From Kribbella antibiotica (GTDB lineage: Bacteria > Actinomycetota > Actinomycetes > Propionibacteriales > Kribbellaceae): a DNA stretch of 45,832 bases. The stretch is from contig NZ_SMKX01000061.1 in NCBI RefSeq assembly GCF_004349055.1, forward strand, positions 1 to 45,832, given 5' to 3'. Below are positions 15,413 through 22,591 of the stretch, one piece after another. Under the pieces are notes generated by a model. The model had not been told where the DNA came from and made no database searches. It was given only the letters and a program-made list of their open reading frames with translations. Numbering within the stretch: the first letter of the stretch is position 1; each line of letters opens with the position of its first letter. The translations under genes were made by a program, and so were the position numbers.

Positions 15413-16171
15413 GTGCGGAGTCAACTGTTCGCGGCGGAGAACCAGGAGCAGGAGTCGGCCCAGCCGGGTCTGCGGCTGCAGAACTCGAAGCTGCTGAAGG
15501 TCGAGTTGCGCGGCGAGGTGTTCGCGCGGCAGGGTGCGATGGTCGCCTACCAGGGCAACGTCCAGTTCGAGGCCCAGGGGTCCGGCGGGATCGGCAAGTT
15601 CATCAAGCAGAAGCTCACCGGCGAGGGCATCCCGCTGATGAAGATCAAGGGCCACGGCGATGTCTTCCTCGCCGACCGCGCCGCCGACGTCTACCTGATC
15701 GATCTCGAAGGTCCGCACGACGGGCTCAGCATCAACGGCGCGAACGTGCTCGCGTTCGAGTCCTCGCTGAGCTGGGACATCCAGCGCGTCCAGGGCATGG
15801 GCATGATGTCGAACGCCGGCCTGTTCAACTGCACGTTCTCCGGTCAAGGCCGGCTCGCGATCACCTGCAAGGGCACCCCGGTCGTTCTCACAGTGGACCA
15901 GCCGACGTACGCCGACCCCCAGGCCGCGATCGCGTGGTCGACGGGTCTGCAGACCGGCTACCAGCGCGCCGACCAGATCGGTCTCGGCACTCTCCTCGGC
16001 CGTACGACGGGTGAGGCGTTCACGATGAGCTTCGCCGGCCAGGGCTTCGTTGTCGTCCAGCCCTCGGAGGAGCCGCCCGGCGGCGTCATCGGCGGCACCG
16101 GCAGCGGTCAGCAGACCGGCCAAGATGGCGGGGTCGCCGGTGTTCTCGGTGGGCTACTCGGGGGACGCTAG
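15413..16171 (+). CDS. AIM24-family protein
   Basis: 252 residues from GTG 15413, preceded by a GGGGGTAGG ribosome site. The protein has the beta-rich AIM24 pattern: LLKVELRGEVFARQGAMVAYQG, then GEGIPLMKIKGHGDVFLAD, VLAFESSLSWDI and TFSGQGRLAITCKG. The tail is Gly/Gln-rich. AIM24 relatives include a yeast mitochondrial inner-membrane protein; bacterial function is unknown. The frame is open further upstream, but that part lacks conservation. It overlaps the convergent SGNH gene by 18 bp. Confidence 0.85.
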   Translation: MRSQLFAAENQEQESAQPGLRLQNSKLLKVELRGEVFARQGAMVAYQGNVQFEAQGSGGIGKFIKQKLTGEGIPLMKIKGHGDVFLADRAADVYLIDLEGPHDGLSINGANVLAFESSLSWDIQRVQGMGMMSNAGLFNCTFSGQGRLAITCKGTPVVLTVDQPTYADPQAAIAWSTGLQTGYQRADQIGLGTLLGRTTGEAFTMSFAGQGFVVVQPSEEPPGGVIGGTGSGQQTGQDGGVAGVLGGLLGGR

Positions 16172-16792
16172 CCCTTCGCAGATGTCCCAGGCAGCGTGCT
16201 GGAGAAGGGCCGCGGTGTCCGCATCGAGGCCCTTCACCGGTACGTCGATTCCGACCGGATCCTCAGCCAGTAAGGCGATCAGGAACACGCACGCGGCCAG
16301 GTAGCTGCCCGCCAACGCGGGGTGGCTGTTGTCTTTGTCGTGCAGCACGGGCTCGTCATGGGTGCTGAGGAACCGCTCCCAGACCGGCCCGACCGGGATG
16401 AGCGTCGCGCCTAGCTCGACGGCACTACCGCCGTACGCTGCAGTGAGGGCTTTTTGCGTCTCAGGCGCATTGCGGCGCGCCCAGGTGAGGTAGAGCGCGG
16501 TCCGCGCGCCAGCCGCTTTGATCGCGGTGTCGAAGTCTCGCGCACTCTCGCGGAACCGGTCCGGACTCTTGATCGGCAAGGTGCTCTGCTCCTGCAGCAC
16601 GACTACGTCGTACCGGCCGTCCTCGATCGCCTGCAGCGCCTTCCCGGCATTGAGATGCTGCCGCAGCGAGGCGCCACCCGCCTGGATCAACGTCGACTCG
16701 ATCGCGATCCCGCGCGCACCGGCCAGGCCCTTCAACAGACCAGGCAGGTTGTTACGCGCCGTGAAGCTGTTACCGACAAAGAGAATCCGCAC
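16154..16792 (-). CDS. SGNH-type hydrolase
   Basis: About 212 residues. It starts VRILFVGNSFTARNNLP, where the Ser of GNSFT is the block I nucleophile. Block II is GGASLRQHL, and YDVVVLQEQSTLP is the third block. SHPALAGSYLAAC near the C-terminus holds the catalytic His. This fits GDSL/SGNH hydrolases that deacylate sugars or lipids; the substrate is unknown. I use GTG 16792, which leaves 35 nt to the divergent GNAT start; an ATG at 16819 would add nine unconserved residues. Confidence 0.78.
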   Translation of the reverse strand: MRILFVGNSFTARNNLPGLLKGLAGARGIAIESTLIQAGGASLRQHLNAGKALQAIEDGRYDVVVLQEQSTLPIKSPDRFRESARDFDTAIKAAGARTALYLTWARRNAPETQKALTAAYGGSAVELGATLIPVGPVWERFLSTHDEPVLHDKDNSHPALAGSYLAACVFLIALLAEDPVGIDVPVKGLDADTAALLQHAAWDICEGLASPE

Positions 16793-16827
16793 GACACCGA
16801 CGCTACTACCTGGCAGCATCTGCAGTC

Positions 16828-17256
16828 ATGACGCTGAGAATTCTTCGGGTCCAGGACGACACGACCCTGCTCGACTGGCAGCGCGTGCACAACGAGATCG
16901 TTCCACCGGCCGCATTGTCGGTCGACGAGGTTCGGGAACGGGTCACGCGCAACGTGCTCGAGGTCCTGTACGACGACGAGGTCCTGGTGGGGTGTTCGAC
17001 GGTCCGGCCGCCGTCGGCGGAAACACCGGCAGCGACCGTGATCGTGCGCGTGCTCCCGCCGTACCGGGGTCGTGGGTTCGGCGAGACGCTGTATCAGCAC
17101 TGTCTGCACCAGGCGCAAGGGCAGGGAGTGGAGACGCACATCCTCTCGAGCAACGTGGACGGAGTGCGGTTCGCCCTGGCGCACGGGTTTGTCGAGGTGG
17201 AGACCTATGCGATGCCCGGTGACGCTGTGCAGTGGGTGTTGCTCAGACGAACTTGA
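16828..17256 (+). CDS. GNAT-family N-acetyltransferase
   Basis: 142 residues, cytosolic. Motif A is seen in VIVRVLPPYRGRGFGETLYQHC, where RGRGFG holds the acetyl-CoA pyrophosphate. The later HGFVEVE stretch is the motif B region. Acceptor unknown. The gene is divergent from the SGNH hydrolase, and its last 14 bp overlap the convergent lipase-like gene. Confidence 0.83.
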   Translation: MTLRILRVQDDTTLLDWQRVHNEIVPPAALSVDEVRERVTRNVLEVLYDDEVLVGCSTVRPPSAETPAATVIVRVLPPYRGRGFGETLYQHCLHQAQGQGVETHILSSNVDGVRFALAHGFVEVETYAMPGDAVQWVLLRRT

Positions 17257-18412
17257 TCTCGGGGTAGAGCGCGGATTGCTGGCGCAGTAGGGGTTGGGGG
17301 CGGTTGTCGAGGAACTGGGTGAAGTAGGCGAGGACGTAGGCGCGCTGGGCCTTGATGCTGCGGATGGGGTTGACGGTGCCTAGGAGTGCAGTGACTGCTT
17401 CGGGCGGGATGTTGTTGGCTTGGGCAACTGCCGGGGCGGAGAACTGGTAGTCAGCGAAGGCGCCGTGGGTGCCGGCGGGCAGACTGAGGTTGAGTTTCCA
17501 GCCGCGTTGGTTGGCCCAGAAGCTGGTCCAGGATGGGTCAGGGGCTGAGCCGCCGGGGAGGTGCGAGTGACCGGCGGCGCCGAAGAGTAAGAACGGCCGG
17601 TCCAGGCCGCGCTTGGCGACCTCGCTCAGCTCGCCTTCGGGGTAGCCGTATTGCATGGTGCCGTCGAGGTTGACGCCGGCGGCGATGCGGTGGTCGGTGA
17701 GCATGGTTTCGGCGGCGGCGAAACCGCCGAGGGAGTAGCCGAGAAGGCCGATGCGGCGGAGATCCATCGCGCGGTGGAGCGCCAGTCGGCCGAGCGAATC
17801 GAGCACGAACTTGAGGTCGGCGACCCTGATCGCGACCGGCTTGTGCAGGTCGTTGTCCGGGAGCAGGACCGGCGTGACCCGACCGCCGGGGAACTCCACC
17901 GGCGCCTCACCCGTGTGGTCGATAGTGACAACGACGTGCCCGTGGCTCGCCAGGTCCTCGACCTGGTTGGTGCTCACCAGCCGGGAAGTCCCGAACCCCG
18001 GCGAGTAGACGATCACCGGATGCCGCCCGTACGACGGAACGCCCAGCCGCGCGTGCGTCGTCGTACCGGCGTAGTCGATCCGGCCAGGCGGGATGCCGAA
18101 GTAGCTACCGAGCTCATCCGCCAACTGAGGCGCCATGTGCGGTGGTGCGTAGCGGGCATGTGGTCCGGCGGCGCCGGGGCGAGCCGGGTACCAGACGCTG
18201 ACCATCAGCTCGCGGCGATGCCCCGGCTCCCACGGGTCCGCCCGGGACTCGTCCACCAGCCGAAGCTCGGTGGTCCCGATCGGATACGGCCCGGTCGGGC
18301 GCGGCAGAACCAGGCGGGTGGGCGCGGGTGCGGCAGCGGCCGCTGGCACCGCAGTCGCAGTCAGGCCGGCGGCCGCCGCGGCAAGCACGGTACGACGAGA
18401 GACGGTGATCAT
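17243..18412 (-). CDS. Tat-exported PAF-acetylhydrolase-like lipase
   Basis: 389 residues. The signal has SRRTVLAAAAAGLTATAVPAAAAA, a twin-arginine type (given here as its Arg-Arg and hydrophobic region). The enzyme matches the plasma PAF-acetylhydrolase / dienelactone-hydrolase-like family: VSVWYPA, then PVIVYSPGFGTSR, the nucleophile in LGYSLGGFAAA, an Asp in VNLDGTMQYG and His in GTHGAFAD. Likely an exported phospholipase A2-type or esterase enzyme. The start is the Met just before the Tat motif; an extension to 18448 adds 12 residues ahead of it. Confidence 0.84.
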   Translation of the reverse strand: MITVSRRTVLAAAAAGLTATAVPAAAAAPAPTRLVLPRPTGPYPIGTTELRLVDESRADPWEPGHRRELMVSVWYPARPGAAGPHARYAPPHMAPQLADELGSYFGIPPGRIDYAGTTTHARLGVPSYGRHPVIVYSPGFGTSRLVSTNQVEDLASHGHVVVTIDHTGEAPVEFPGGRVTPVLLPDNDLHKPVAIRVADLKFVLDSLGRLALHRAMDLRRIGLLGYSLGGFAAAETMLTDHRIAAGVNLDGTMQYGYPEGELSEVAKRGLDRPFLLFGAAGHSHLPGGSAPDPSWTSFWANQRGWKLNLSLPAGTHGAFADYQFSAPAVAQANNIPPEAVTALLGTVNPIRSIKAQRAYVLAYFTQFLDNRPQPLLRQQSALYPEIKFV

Positions 18413-18464
18413 GGGGATCACCCTGCCGCTGCTTTCGTCACCGTGCATCCCTCGCCAGGGTGAT

Positions 18465-18485
18465 CTCGTCCCCTAGGGGGACGAG
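18465..18485 (-). terminator. terminator hairpin after the MFS gene
   Basis: CTCGTCCCC and GGGGACGAG pair perfectly over 9 bp with a 3-nt loop, 5 nt past the MFS stop on the minus strand. No T tract. Confidence 0.65.
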
Positions 18486-18489
18486 CGTC

Positions 18490-19716
18490 TCAGCCCTGTG
18501 ACGGTACGACGGACTTGCGTAGGCCGGGTGTGGTGGCGGCGACGGTGACGACTGCGGCGATGCAGAGGACCGCGCCGGACAGGAGCGCGGTGAAGGGTGA
18601 CGTGAGTTGCGCCGTGACGCCGCCGCGAACGTTGCCGAGGTTGGGGCCGGCGCTGCCGACAATCTGTTCGGCGGCGGCCACTCGGCCGAGGAGTTCGTTG
18701 GGGGTGTGCAGCTGAACAATGGTGCTGCGGGCAACGACCGAGACAGTGTCGGCGGCACCGGCAACCGCGAGGAAGGCGAACGCGATCCACGGGGTGGGCG
18801 CGAACGCGAACAGGCCAAGGGCGATCCCCCAGCTCCCGGCGCCGATGAGCATCACCACGCCGGGCTGCGGCAGGCGGGTGTACGAGCCGGAGAGGACCGA
18901 GGCGGCCACTCCCCCGACGGCGATCGAGGTCAGGAACAGGCCGAGCGTCCGTGGATCACCGCCGAAGCGCTCGGCATTCAGCGCCGGGAAGAGGCTGATC
19001 GGCATCGACAGCACAGTGACCGCGAGGTCGGTGATGAGCGCACCTCGGATGACCGGTGTTGAGACGACGAAGTTCAGGCCGTCGACGACCCCGCGCAGCC
19101 CCGGGCGCACATCACCTTTGACGCGAAGGAGCGGTAGACCGAGGACGCCGTACAGGGCTGCGGTGAAGGTCAGGGCGTCGATCAGGTACGCCGTACCGGG
19201 GCCCCAGGCGGCGACGATCAGTCCACCGGCGGCCGGGCCGATCAGCATGGCCCCCTGGAAGGCGATTCGATTGAGGGCGATGCCTCCAGCAAGTAGTTCG
19301 CGAGGTAGTAGTTGCGGAAGGATGCTTCGGGCAACAGGTCCGGCCGCTGCGCCGAACGCGGCCTGCATTGCGACCAACCCGAGCAGTACGCCGACGGGCA
19401 CCGAACCGATCACCAGTTGGCTCGCCATCAGCGCCGAGGTGAAGATCTGGCCGAGGGTGGTGATGAGGTAGAACCGGCGGCGTTCGAATCGGTCGACCGC
19501 TGCACCCGCGAACAGGCCGAGCACAATCAGCGGGAGCGCTTGGGCCAGACCGACAGCGCCCGTCCAGGCTGAGCTTTTCGTCTCGTCCCAGACCTGGAAC
19601 ATCACCGCGACGAATGCCAACTGGCCACCGAAGATCGACACCACCTGGCCGAACCACAACCGCCGGAACGGTTTTGACGCTCGCAGCGGCGCGAGGTCGA
19701 TCAGCATGTTTCTCAC
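18490..19716 (-). CDS. MFS efflux transporter (EntS-like)
   Basis: 408 residues with about 12 membrane segments. It begins LRASKPFRRLWFGQVVSIFGG and has GLFAGAAVDRFERRR between helices 2 and 3, a form of the MFS DRxGRR loop typical of the MFS_3 / EntS exporter group. Substrates in this group include siderophores and drugs. It is co-transcribed with the upstream marR gene (4-nt ATGA overlap), so it is probably the efflux pump controlled by that repressor. Confidence 0.9.
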   Translation of the reverse strand: MRNMLIDLAPLRASKPFRRLWFGQVVSIFGGQLAFVAVMFQVWDETKSSAWTGAVGLAQALPLIVLGLFAGAAVDRFERRRFYLITTLGQIFTSALMASQLVIGSVPVGVLLGLVAMQAAFGAAAGPVARSILPQLLPRELLAGGIALNRIAFQGAMLIGPAAGGLIVAAWGPGTAYLIDALTFTAALYGVLGLPLLRVKGDVRPGLRGVVDGLNFVVSTPVIRGALITDLAVTVLSMPISLFPALNAERFGGDPRTLGLFLTSIAVGGVAASVLSGSYTRLPQPGVVMLIGAGSWGIALGLFAFAPTPWIAFAFLAVAGAADTVSVVARSTIVQLHTPNELLGRVAAAEQIVGSAGPNLGNVRGGVTAQLTSPFTALLSGAVLCIAAVVTVAATTPGLRKSVVPSQG

Positions 19717-20198
19717 TCTGTCGCCTCCCCCTGGGCGAGCTTCTCGGTGACGCGGTCATAGAAGCTCTTTCGCTTGAGCGCCTGCTCGATGTCCTGCACG
19801 ACCTGGCTCATCTTGTACGGCAACTCGGCCTCGAGTTCGGCGATGGCGGCCTCCGTCGCTCGCCACTCGGCGGCGAGCAGCCCGGCAAGCTCTTCGGCCT
19901 TCGGCGTGAGCGCGACAAGCTTGGCGCGGGCATCGGGACCAGGCTCGGTCCGCACCAGGCCCGCCGTACGCATCGCGGCGACCTTCTGGCTCAACGCGGA
20001 GTGCGTGCGGCCGACCGACTCGGCTAGCTCGGTGATGGTCATCGGACCCTTGAGGTGGAGGCGGAGTAGCTCCATCACGTAGGTCGGTTTCAATCCCTGG
20101 ATGTCTCGGTCGGTGTAGACGCGGCCGATCTCACCGTCGATGTGCCCCAGCAGCTGATGCAGCGCGCGCCACTGACTCTGCTCTGTCGGATCGTCCAT
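19713..20198 (-). CDS. MarR-family repressor
   Basis: 161 residues. The winged helix reads LKPTYVMELLRLHLKGPMTI, then TELAESVGRTHSALSQKVAAMRTAGLVRTEPGPDARAK with the wing, then LTPKAEELAG into the dimer helices, all complete. It is first in a two-gene operon with the MFS exporter. A perfect 28-bp palindrome lies 9 nt upstream of its start, so it most likely represses its own operon and is relieved by a ligand or pump substrate. Confidence 0.9.
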   Translation of the reverse strand: MDDPTEQSQWRALHQLLGHIDGEIGRVYTDRDIQGLKPTYVMELLRLHLKGPMTITELAESVGRTHSALSQKVAAMRTAGLVRTEPGPDARAKLVALTPKAEELAGLLAAEWRATEAAIAELEAELPYKMSQVVQDIEQALKRKSFYDRVTEKLAQGEATE

Positions 20199-20207
20199 GG
20201 GGGTATC

Positions 20208-20235
20208 GTAACAGTGCTTATATAAGCACTGTTAC
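20208..20235. promoter_or_regulatory. 28-bp perfect palindrome, MarR operator
   Basis: Two inverted copies of GTAACAGTGCTTAT meet with no spacer, giving a perfect 28-bp palindrome. The AT-rich centre (TTATATAA) could also supply the -10 region. It is immediately upstream of marR, so a repressor bound here would block the marR-MFS promoter. Confidence 0.8.
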
Positions 20236-20266
20236 TTCTGCTTGGTGTTCATGTTTCGGCGGGGAT

Positions 20267-20428
20267 GGTTGCTCGCCGCTCTAACTGCGGCCGGGCTCGC
20301 TGCATGTGGCTGGTCGCCGCTGCGGCCGATTTACAGTGGGAGTTTGGCGAGGCCCGGCGCGTGGCTGAGGGGGATGGCGAGGTCGGCGATCGCGTGACCG
20401 CCGTCTGAGGTGCTCGCTATGGTTGCGG
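20267..20428 (+). repeat. left arm of a long inverted repeat bracketing a gene-free region
   Basis: This about 162-nt arm matches, in inverted orientation, 21113-21272. It is about 80% identical over the 120-nt core by eye, starting with the shared GGTTGCTCGCCGC and continuing through GGCTGGTCGCCGC, TTACA, GGCGAGGTCGGCGA and GAGGTGC. On the minus strand it reads a protein-like tail, GHAIADLA..L.HAPGLAKLPL, ending at a TAA (20333-20331), so each arm may be the end of a decayed gene. Confidence 0.8.
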
Positions 20429-21112
20429 CCGGTAGCTCCGAGGCCTGGAAAGTGACCCGCCGCGGTGGTGAAAAGCCCCGGCAAGGTCGTCTGGGGTCCC
20501 GCCGCGCCCGGCTGGCCGCAACCGTCTCGGTGGCTGGTCTTTTCGTCGCGGCTCTCTCCACTTGCCGGGGGCTTGCGCGCAACGTGGTGGGTTCGGTCAG
20601 GTAATTACCTGTCCACGGCCACCGGATGGTGTTCAAGCCCCCGGTTGGTGGTTCGGCCGGGGGCTGCCGAGTCATGCGCCAAGGGTGGGTTGCCTTCTCT
20701 TTGCGCACGAACCCCGACTTTGGGCCCCCATCAGCCGTTTTCGTGGTGCCGAAATGGTTGGTGGGTGCTCAAGGTCGTCGTTCGTGCCCAAGGGTGGGTT
20801 GGCGTGTCTTTGGGGTCGGGGAGGTTGCTTGGGGCAAGGGGTTCGCGAGTGGGTTCAGTCGCGGGGTGAGGCCGCGTCCCGGATGGCCCTTGCTGCGTCG
20901 TTGTGCGTGACTTTTTCGGCGCATAGACCCGAAAAATCCCCGCGTAATGCGCAACGCCCGGGCTGGCGCTGGCGGGGTCATTAGCCGGCAACTTTTTCTC
21001 ACATAGCGACCCCAAATTACCGACTAACGCGGATCTCGAACCCTAAGCCACGTTGGGTGGAACATTCTTCGCAAATGGCGCACAGGAGTTTCCACTCAGC
21101 GGAGATTTTGGA
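20429..21112. other. gene-free interior of the inverted-repeat element
   Basis: About 680 nt with no convincing gene on either strand; the open frames lack plausible starts and any recognisable domain. Visible structure: the perfect palindrome CAGGTAATTACCTG (20598-20611); a hairpin with arms AGCCCCCGG and CCGGGGGCT (20636-20665); a direct repeat CCAAGGGTGGGTTG at 20679-20692 and 20788-20801; and a hairpin TTTTTCGG / CCGAAAAA (20912-20936). I see no tRNA or rRNA. Confidence 0.6.
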
Positions 21113-21272
21113 CCTCAGCCATAGCGGGCACCTCAAGCAACGGGCACGCGGTCGCCGACCTCGCCAGTACCTCAACCACCCGCCGGGGCCAGCCAAGCTC
21201 TTTATGTAACGCGGCCGCCGCGGCGACCAGCCCCAAGCAACGCGTCCGGCCTGTCAGGTGCGGCGAGCAACC
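21113..21272 (-). repeat. right arm of the long inverted repeat
   Basis: Inverted partner of 20267-20428. Read on the plus strand it gives IAGTSSNGHAVADLA, matching IASTSDGGHAIADLA in the other arm. After one frameshift it continues to LNHPPGPAKLFM and a TAA (21207-21209) at the same place as in the left arm. The arm ends 14 nt short of the aldehyde dehydrogenase stop. Confidence 0.8.
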
Positions 21273-21286
21273 AAATGGCGGGTGGG

Positions 21287-22591
21287 TCAGGTGAGGGGGC
21301 GATCGAGGACTGCTTTGAGGTGGCTGAAGGTGTCGATGGAGTATTTGCCGTGGTAGCGGCCCATGCCGCTTTCGCCTACGCCGCCGAAGGGGAGGTCGGT
21401 GGCGGTGAGGTGGACTACGGGGTGGCCGAAGCCGACGGCGCCGGAGGAGGTCTCGGTGAGGATGCGGTGCTTGACCTCATCCGACTCGGTGAAGGCGTAG
21501 AGGGCTAGAGGCTTGTCGCGGTTACGGATGAAGGCGAGGGCTTCGTCCAGCGACTTGACGGTCAGGATGGGGAGGATGGGGCCGAAGATCTCTTCGCCCA
21601 TGACTGGGGAGTCGGGGGCTACGTCGGTGAGGACGGTGGGGGCGATGTATTTCGTGGCTTTGTCGGTTTCGCCGCCGGTGACGACTCGGCCGCTGGCGAG
21701 GAGGGCGGAGAGGCGGTCGAAGTGGCGTTCGTTGACGATGCGGCCGTACTCGTCGCTGGTGGACGGGTCGTCGCCGAACTTGCGGCGTACTTCGGCGGTG
21801 AGGGCGGCTTCGAGGGGCGCGGGGTCGCCGATGGCGAGGATGTAGTCGGGGGCCACGCAGGTCTGGCCGGCGTTGAGGAACTTGGCGCGGACCAGGCGCT
21901 CGGCGACGTGGACCGGGTTGACGTCGGGGTCGACGATGACGGGGCTCTTGCCGCCGAGCTCGAGGGCGACCGGGGTGAGGTGTTTCGCGGCGGCGGTCAT
22001 GACGATCCGGCCGACCTGGCCGTTGCCGGTGTAGAAGATGTGGTCGAAGCGCTGTTCCAGGAGCTCGGTCGTCTCCGGGATGCCGCCTTGGACGACGGCA
22101 ACTGCGGAGGCATCCAGGTACGCCGGGAGGTGGCGGGCGATCGTTGCGGAGACGGTCGGGGAGAGTTCGCTCGGCTTGATGACCGCGACGTTGCCTGCGG
22201 CAAGGATTCCGACGAGTGGGGCGAGGGCCAGGTGCAGCGGGTAGTTCCAGGGGCCGACGACCAGGGCTACGCCGAGTGGTTCGCGGATGACCTGCGCGGT
22301 ACCGGGGAGCAGCCTCTCCGGGAGGGGCGCGGACTCGGGGGCGAGCCAGGCGTCGAGGTGCTCCAGGGTGTGGTCGATCTCGTTGACGATGAACATGAGC
22401 TCGGTCCCGCGGGCCTCTTCGGCCGGCTTGCCGAGGTCGGTGTGCAGCGCGCCGACGAAGTCCGCGTCCTGCTCCAGCAGCATGGTCTTCAGTGCGTTCA
22501 GCTGGGTACGACGCCATTCGAGCGGGCGCGTGATGCGGGAGTCGAAGGTCGCCCGGAGGTCGGTGACGAGCTGAGGAATATTCGAGGTCAT
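21287..22591 (-). CDS. aldehyde dehydrogenase, ALDH3-like
   Basis: 434 residues. NAD(P)-dependent oxidation of an aldehyde to its acid. The general-base Glu lies in LELGGKSPVIVD and the catalytic Cys in FLNAGQTCVAPDY; GEEIFGPILPI and PFGGVGESGMGRYHG with a KYS..TFSH tail are typical of the membrane-associated/coniferyl-aldehyde ALDH3 branch. PWNYPLHLAL supports cofactor binding. The start was chosen at the Met overlapping the CoA-transferase stop (TGATG); the longer upstream frame is a shadow of that gene. It is last in a four-gene operon. Confidence 0.92.
   Translation of the reverse strand: MTSNIPQLVTDLRATFDSRITRPLEWRRTQLNALKTMLLEQDADFVGALHTDLGKPAEEARGTELMFIVNEIDHTLEHLDAWLAPESAPLPERLLPGTAQVIREPLGVALVVGPWNYPLHLALAPLVGILAAGNVAVIKPSELSPTVSATIARHLPAYLDASAVAVVQGGIPETTELLEQRFDHIFYTGNGQVGRIVMTAAAKHLTPVALELGGKSPVIVDPDVNPVHVAERLVRAKFLNAGQTCVAPDYILAIGDPAPLEAALTAEVRRKFGDDPSTSDEYGRIVNERHFDRLSALLASGRVVTGGETDKATKYIAPTVLTDVAPDSPVMGEEIFGPILPILTVKSLDEALAFIRNRDKPLALYAFTESDEVKHRILTETSSGAVGFGHPVVHLTATDLPFGGVGESGMGRYHGKYSIDTFSHLKAVLDRPLT

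Noticed and set aside
20251..20397. A 48-codon frame resembling a lipoprotein start (hydrophobic stretch ending LAAC).
   Set aside because: It lies almost wholly inside the left arm of the inverted repeat, the other arm does not preserve it, and it stops after 48 codons with no lipoprotein body.
20331..20708. Minus-strand frame ending in GHAIADLA...AKLPL.
   Set aside because: The tail looks protein-like and recurs in the other repeat arm, but the upstream part shows no domain or credible start. Treated as a relic in the repeat, not a gene.
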